Of a DNA stretch of 64,000 nt, positions 62,916-64,000 are shown one piece after another. Location: contig JAJVIO010000027.1 of NCBI GenBank assembly GCA_022071975.1, forward strand, positions 58,075 through 122,074, given 5' to 3'. A model generated the notes under the pieces. It ran no database searches. It saw nothing but the letters and a program-made list of their open reading frames with translations, and was not told the DNA's origin. The DNA is from Planctomycetota bacterium (GTDB lineage: Bacteria; Planctomycetota; UBA8742; UBA2392). The first letter of the stretch is position 1, and every line of letters starts with the position of its first letter. Position numbers and translations under genes: made by a program.

Positions 62916-64000
62916 TTACGGACGCAGGCTTTCAATCTGTTCAGTCAGTCGTTCGAGTTCGCGGTTCAGGTCCTTTTTCATTTTCTCCAGGCGGTCGGCG
63001 ATCTTCTCCGAGTCGCGCTTGATGTTGTTGCACCAGCCGCCCATGTCATCAATGTAGTCGATCTGCCGCTGCACGCCGTTGATTGCCTTGTCCACGGCAT
63101 CCCAGTCCACGTCTGCGGACGGGTCGGTTTCGGCGCGCTCGCGTACGGCCAACGCGCGGGCCAGGGTCACCGCCGCGTCGAGGTTCACGTTGCTGCTCTG
63201 GTCTTCGGGGTCCCAGACCACGAGGATGTCGTTTCCTTGACGCGTCAAGGAGTGCCCGAACTCGGCCTGCATCGTTGCGTTGTCGCGCAGGCTGGAGGCT
63301 GCCAACACGAACACGCCTACTTCGGCGCCGCGGTTCCTGCGCGCCTCATCCAGCTCGGCCAGGGCCTTGGCCTTTGTGTAGTTGTCAGCGCGCTTACACT
63401 CGTACACGATCTTCGCGCCGCTTGCGGCCGAGTCGGCACCCAGGGTCTGCACGTGGTCGCCGACCTTGCTGCGCGCGACGAGGCCGGTGGTTTCGCCGAC
63501 GCTTTCGAAAACCTCGTCGCCGTGCATGCGCCCGCGCAGGGCGTCGCCTGCCAGGGCCTCGAAATCGAAGCCGCCGCTCGGGCTGACCGCGCGCTCTTTC
63601 TTCGCGCCCCGCAGCTCTGCCAGCACGCTGGCGACCTCGGTCTGGAACTTGCCCTGGCGCTCGACCAGGTCGTCGATCTGTTTCTTCAGCTTGCCGTGCA
63701 GGTTGCTGAGCGCGCTGTTGTCGGAGTCCAGCGACAGGTCTTTGCGGATCTGCTCCTGCGTATCAACCAGCGCCTTCTTCAGTACACCTAGCGCGGTCTT
63801 TGGGTCGTTGGGGTTGAAGTTGGTTTCGATCTGGGTAATCAGCCGCTTCAGCGCCCCCTGCTCATTGTTCAGGTCGAACTCGCCCAGCACTTTCTTGCCC
63901 TGCTCGTTCAAACGTTCCTCGGCTGCGCGGGCGATGGATTCCACCAGTCCCTTCTTGTTCTCTGGGTCGAGGTGCCGCATCAAGGGGCTGTTTTCGCCGA
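62916..64000 (-). CDS. Coiled-coil protein with PD-(D/E)XK-like nuclease core, 5' end outside window
   Basis: The frame stays open upstream of the track's Met (ENSPLMRHLDPENKKG), so the start is probably beyond the right edge. Coiled coils flank a central domain with GLVARSKVGDHVQTLG and IVYECKRADNYTKAKALAELDEARRNRGAEVGVFVLA. The GD...ECK pattern and following helix resemble PD-(D/E)XK nuclease folds of RmuC/DUF2130-type proteins. Contains the 12-mer TTGACGCGTCAA, coding LTRQ. Could be a DNA repair or defence nuclease; not proven. Confidence 0.7.
   Translation of the reverse strand, partial: GENSPLMRHLDPENKKGLVESIARAAEERLNEQGKKVLGEFDLNNEQGALKRLITQIETNFNPNDPKTALGVLKKALVDTQEQIRKDLSLDSDNSALSNLHGKLKKQIDDLVERQGKFQTEVASVLAELRGAKKERAVSPSGGFDFEALAGDALRGRMHGDEVFESVGETTGLVARSKVGDHVQTLGADSAASGAKIVYECKRADNYTKAKALAELDEARRNRGAEVGVFVLAASSLRDNATMQAEFGHSLTRQGNDILVVWDPEDQSSNVNLDAAVTLARALAVRERAETDPSADVDWDAVDKAINGVQRQIDYIDDMGGWCNNIKRDSEKIADRLEKMKKDLNRELERLTEQIESLRP

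Overview
The window is GC-rich chromosomal DNA (roughly 65% GC by eye) from a Gram-negative-type bacterium. It encodes lipoproteins with lipoboxes, a tripartite RND efflux pump with an outer-membrane factor, type II secretion-type pseudopilins and a System I cytochrome c maturation operon. The tRNAs carry an encoded CCA. The polA-(lipoprotein)-coaE-rho order resembles the polA-coaE-rho order known from Chlamydiae. With the variant CcmE, the oversized CcmF and the many repeat-like hairpins, I favour a member of the PVC group, most likely Planctomycetota. This is inference; no 16S gene is present.

Layout. 1-703: metallophosphoesterase cut by the window edge. 859-4599: five prepilin-like genes in the order G-G-H-I-J behind a good sigma-54 promoter. 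4800-5046: two heptanucleotide repeat arrays. 5047-11900: ccmE-F-H-I-X-A operon, with a CxxxY-type CcmE. 12039-12966: a lipoprotein gene divergent from a 40-aa Lys/Ala histone H1-like gene. 13204-19928: glmU-prs-(C25 peptidase)-rplY-rpsF-ssb-rpsR-rplI, ending in a strong terminator. 20205-24595: a small sigma factor, an IS1595-type element with three small passenger genes and palindromic flanks, then tetR divergent from ubiX. 24793: tRNA-Pro. 24908-31377: TetR-OMF-MFP-RND efflux operon.

31506-41327 is the most interesting locus. A roughly 1970-codon repeat-built surface protein ends in a Cys-containing C-terminal sorting-like signal and is interrupted by one in-frame TAG. It has a near-consensus sigma-54 promoter with palindromes upstream. 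Next to it lies a regulator that joins a sigma-54 AAA+ domain (GAFTGA present) to a second NTPase and a long TPR domain. 41414-46188: a fused membrane/spermidine-synthase-like protein, NikR with a clear operator, a His-rich metal permease and an Nramp-related transporter. 46329-48131: a diiron-oxidase-like protein and a ferrochelatase with an extra cysteine cluster. 48228-50843: lipoprotein, RimK-RCK_C and an OmpR-type regulator. 50955: tRNA-Val. 51184-58528: a secreted protein, rho, coaE, a lipoprotein and polA. 58793-61882: two related membrane-anchored coiled-coil proteins with BRCT-like tails. 61977-62404: RNase P RNA. 62516-64000: a DUF6572-like protein and a PD-(D/E)XK-like coiled-coil protein cut by the window edge.

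Most large plus-strand ORFs in the supplied track are antisense shadows of these genes. Several track ORFs were trimmed to starts supported by ribosome binding sites or family alignment. All family calls come from reading motifs; no database search was run.
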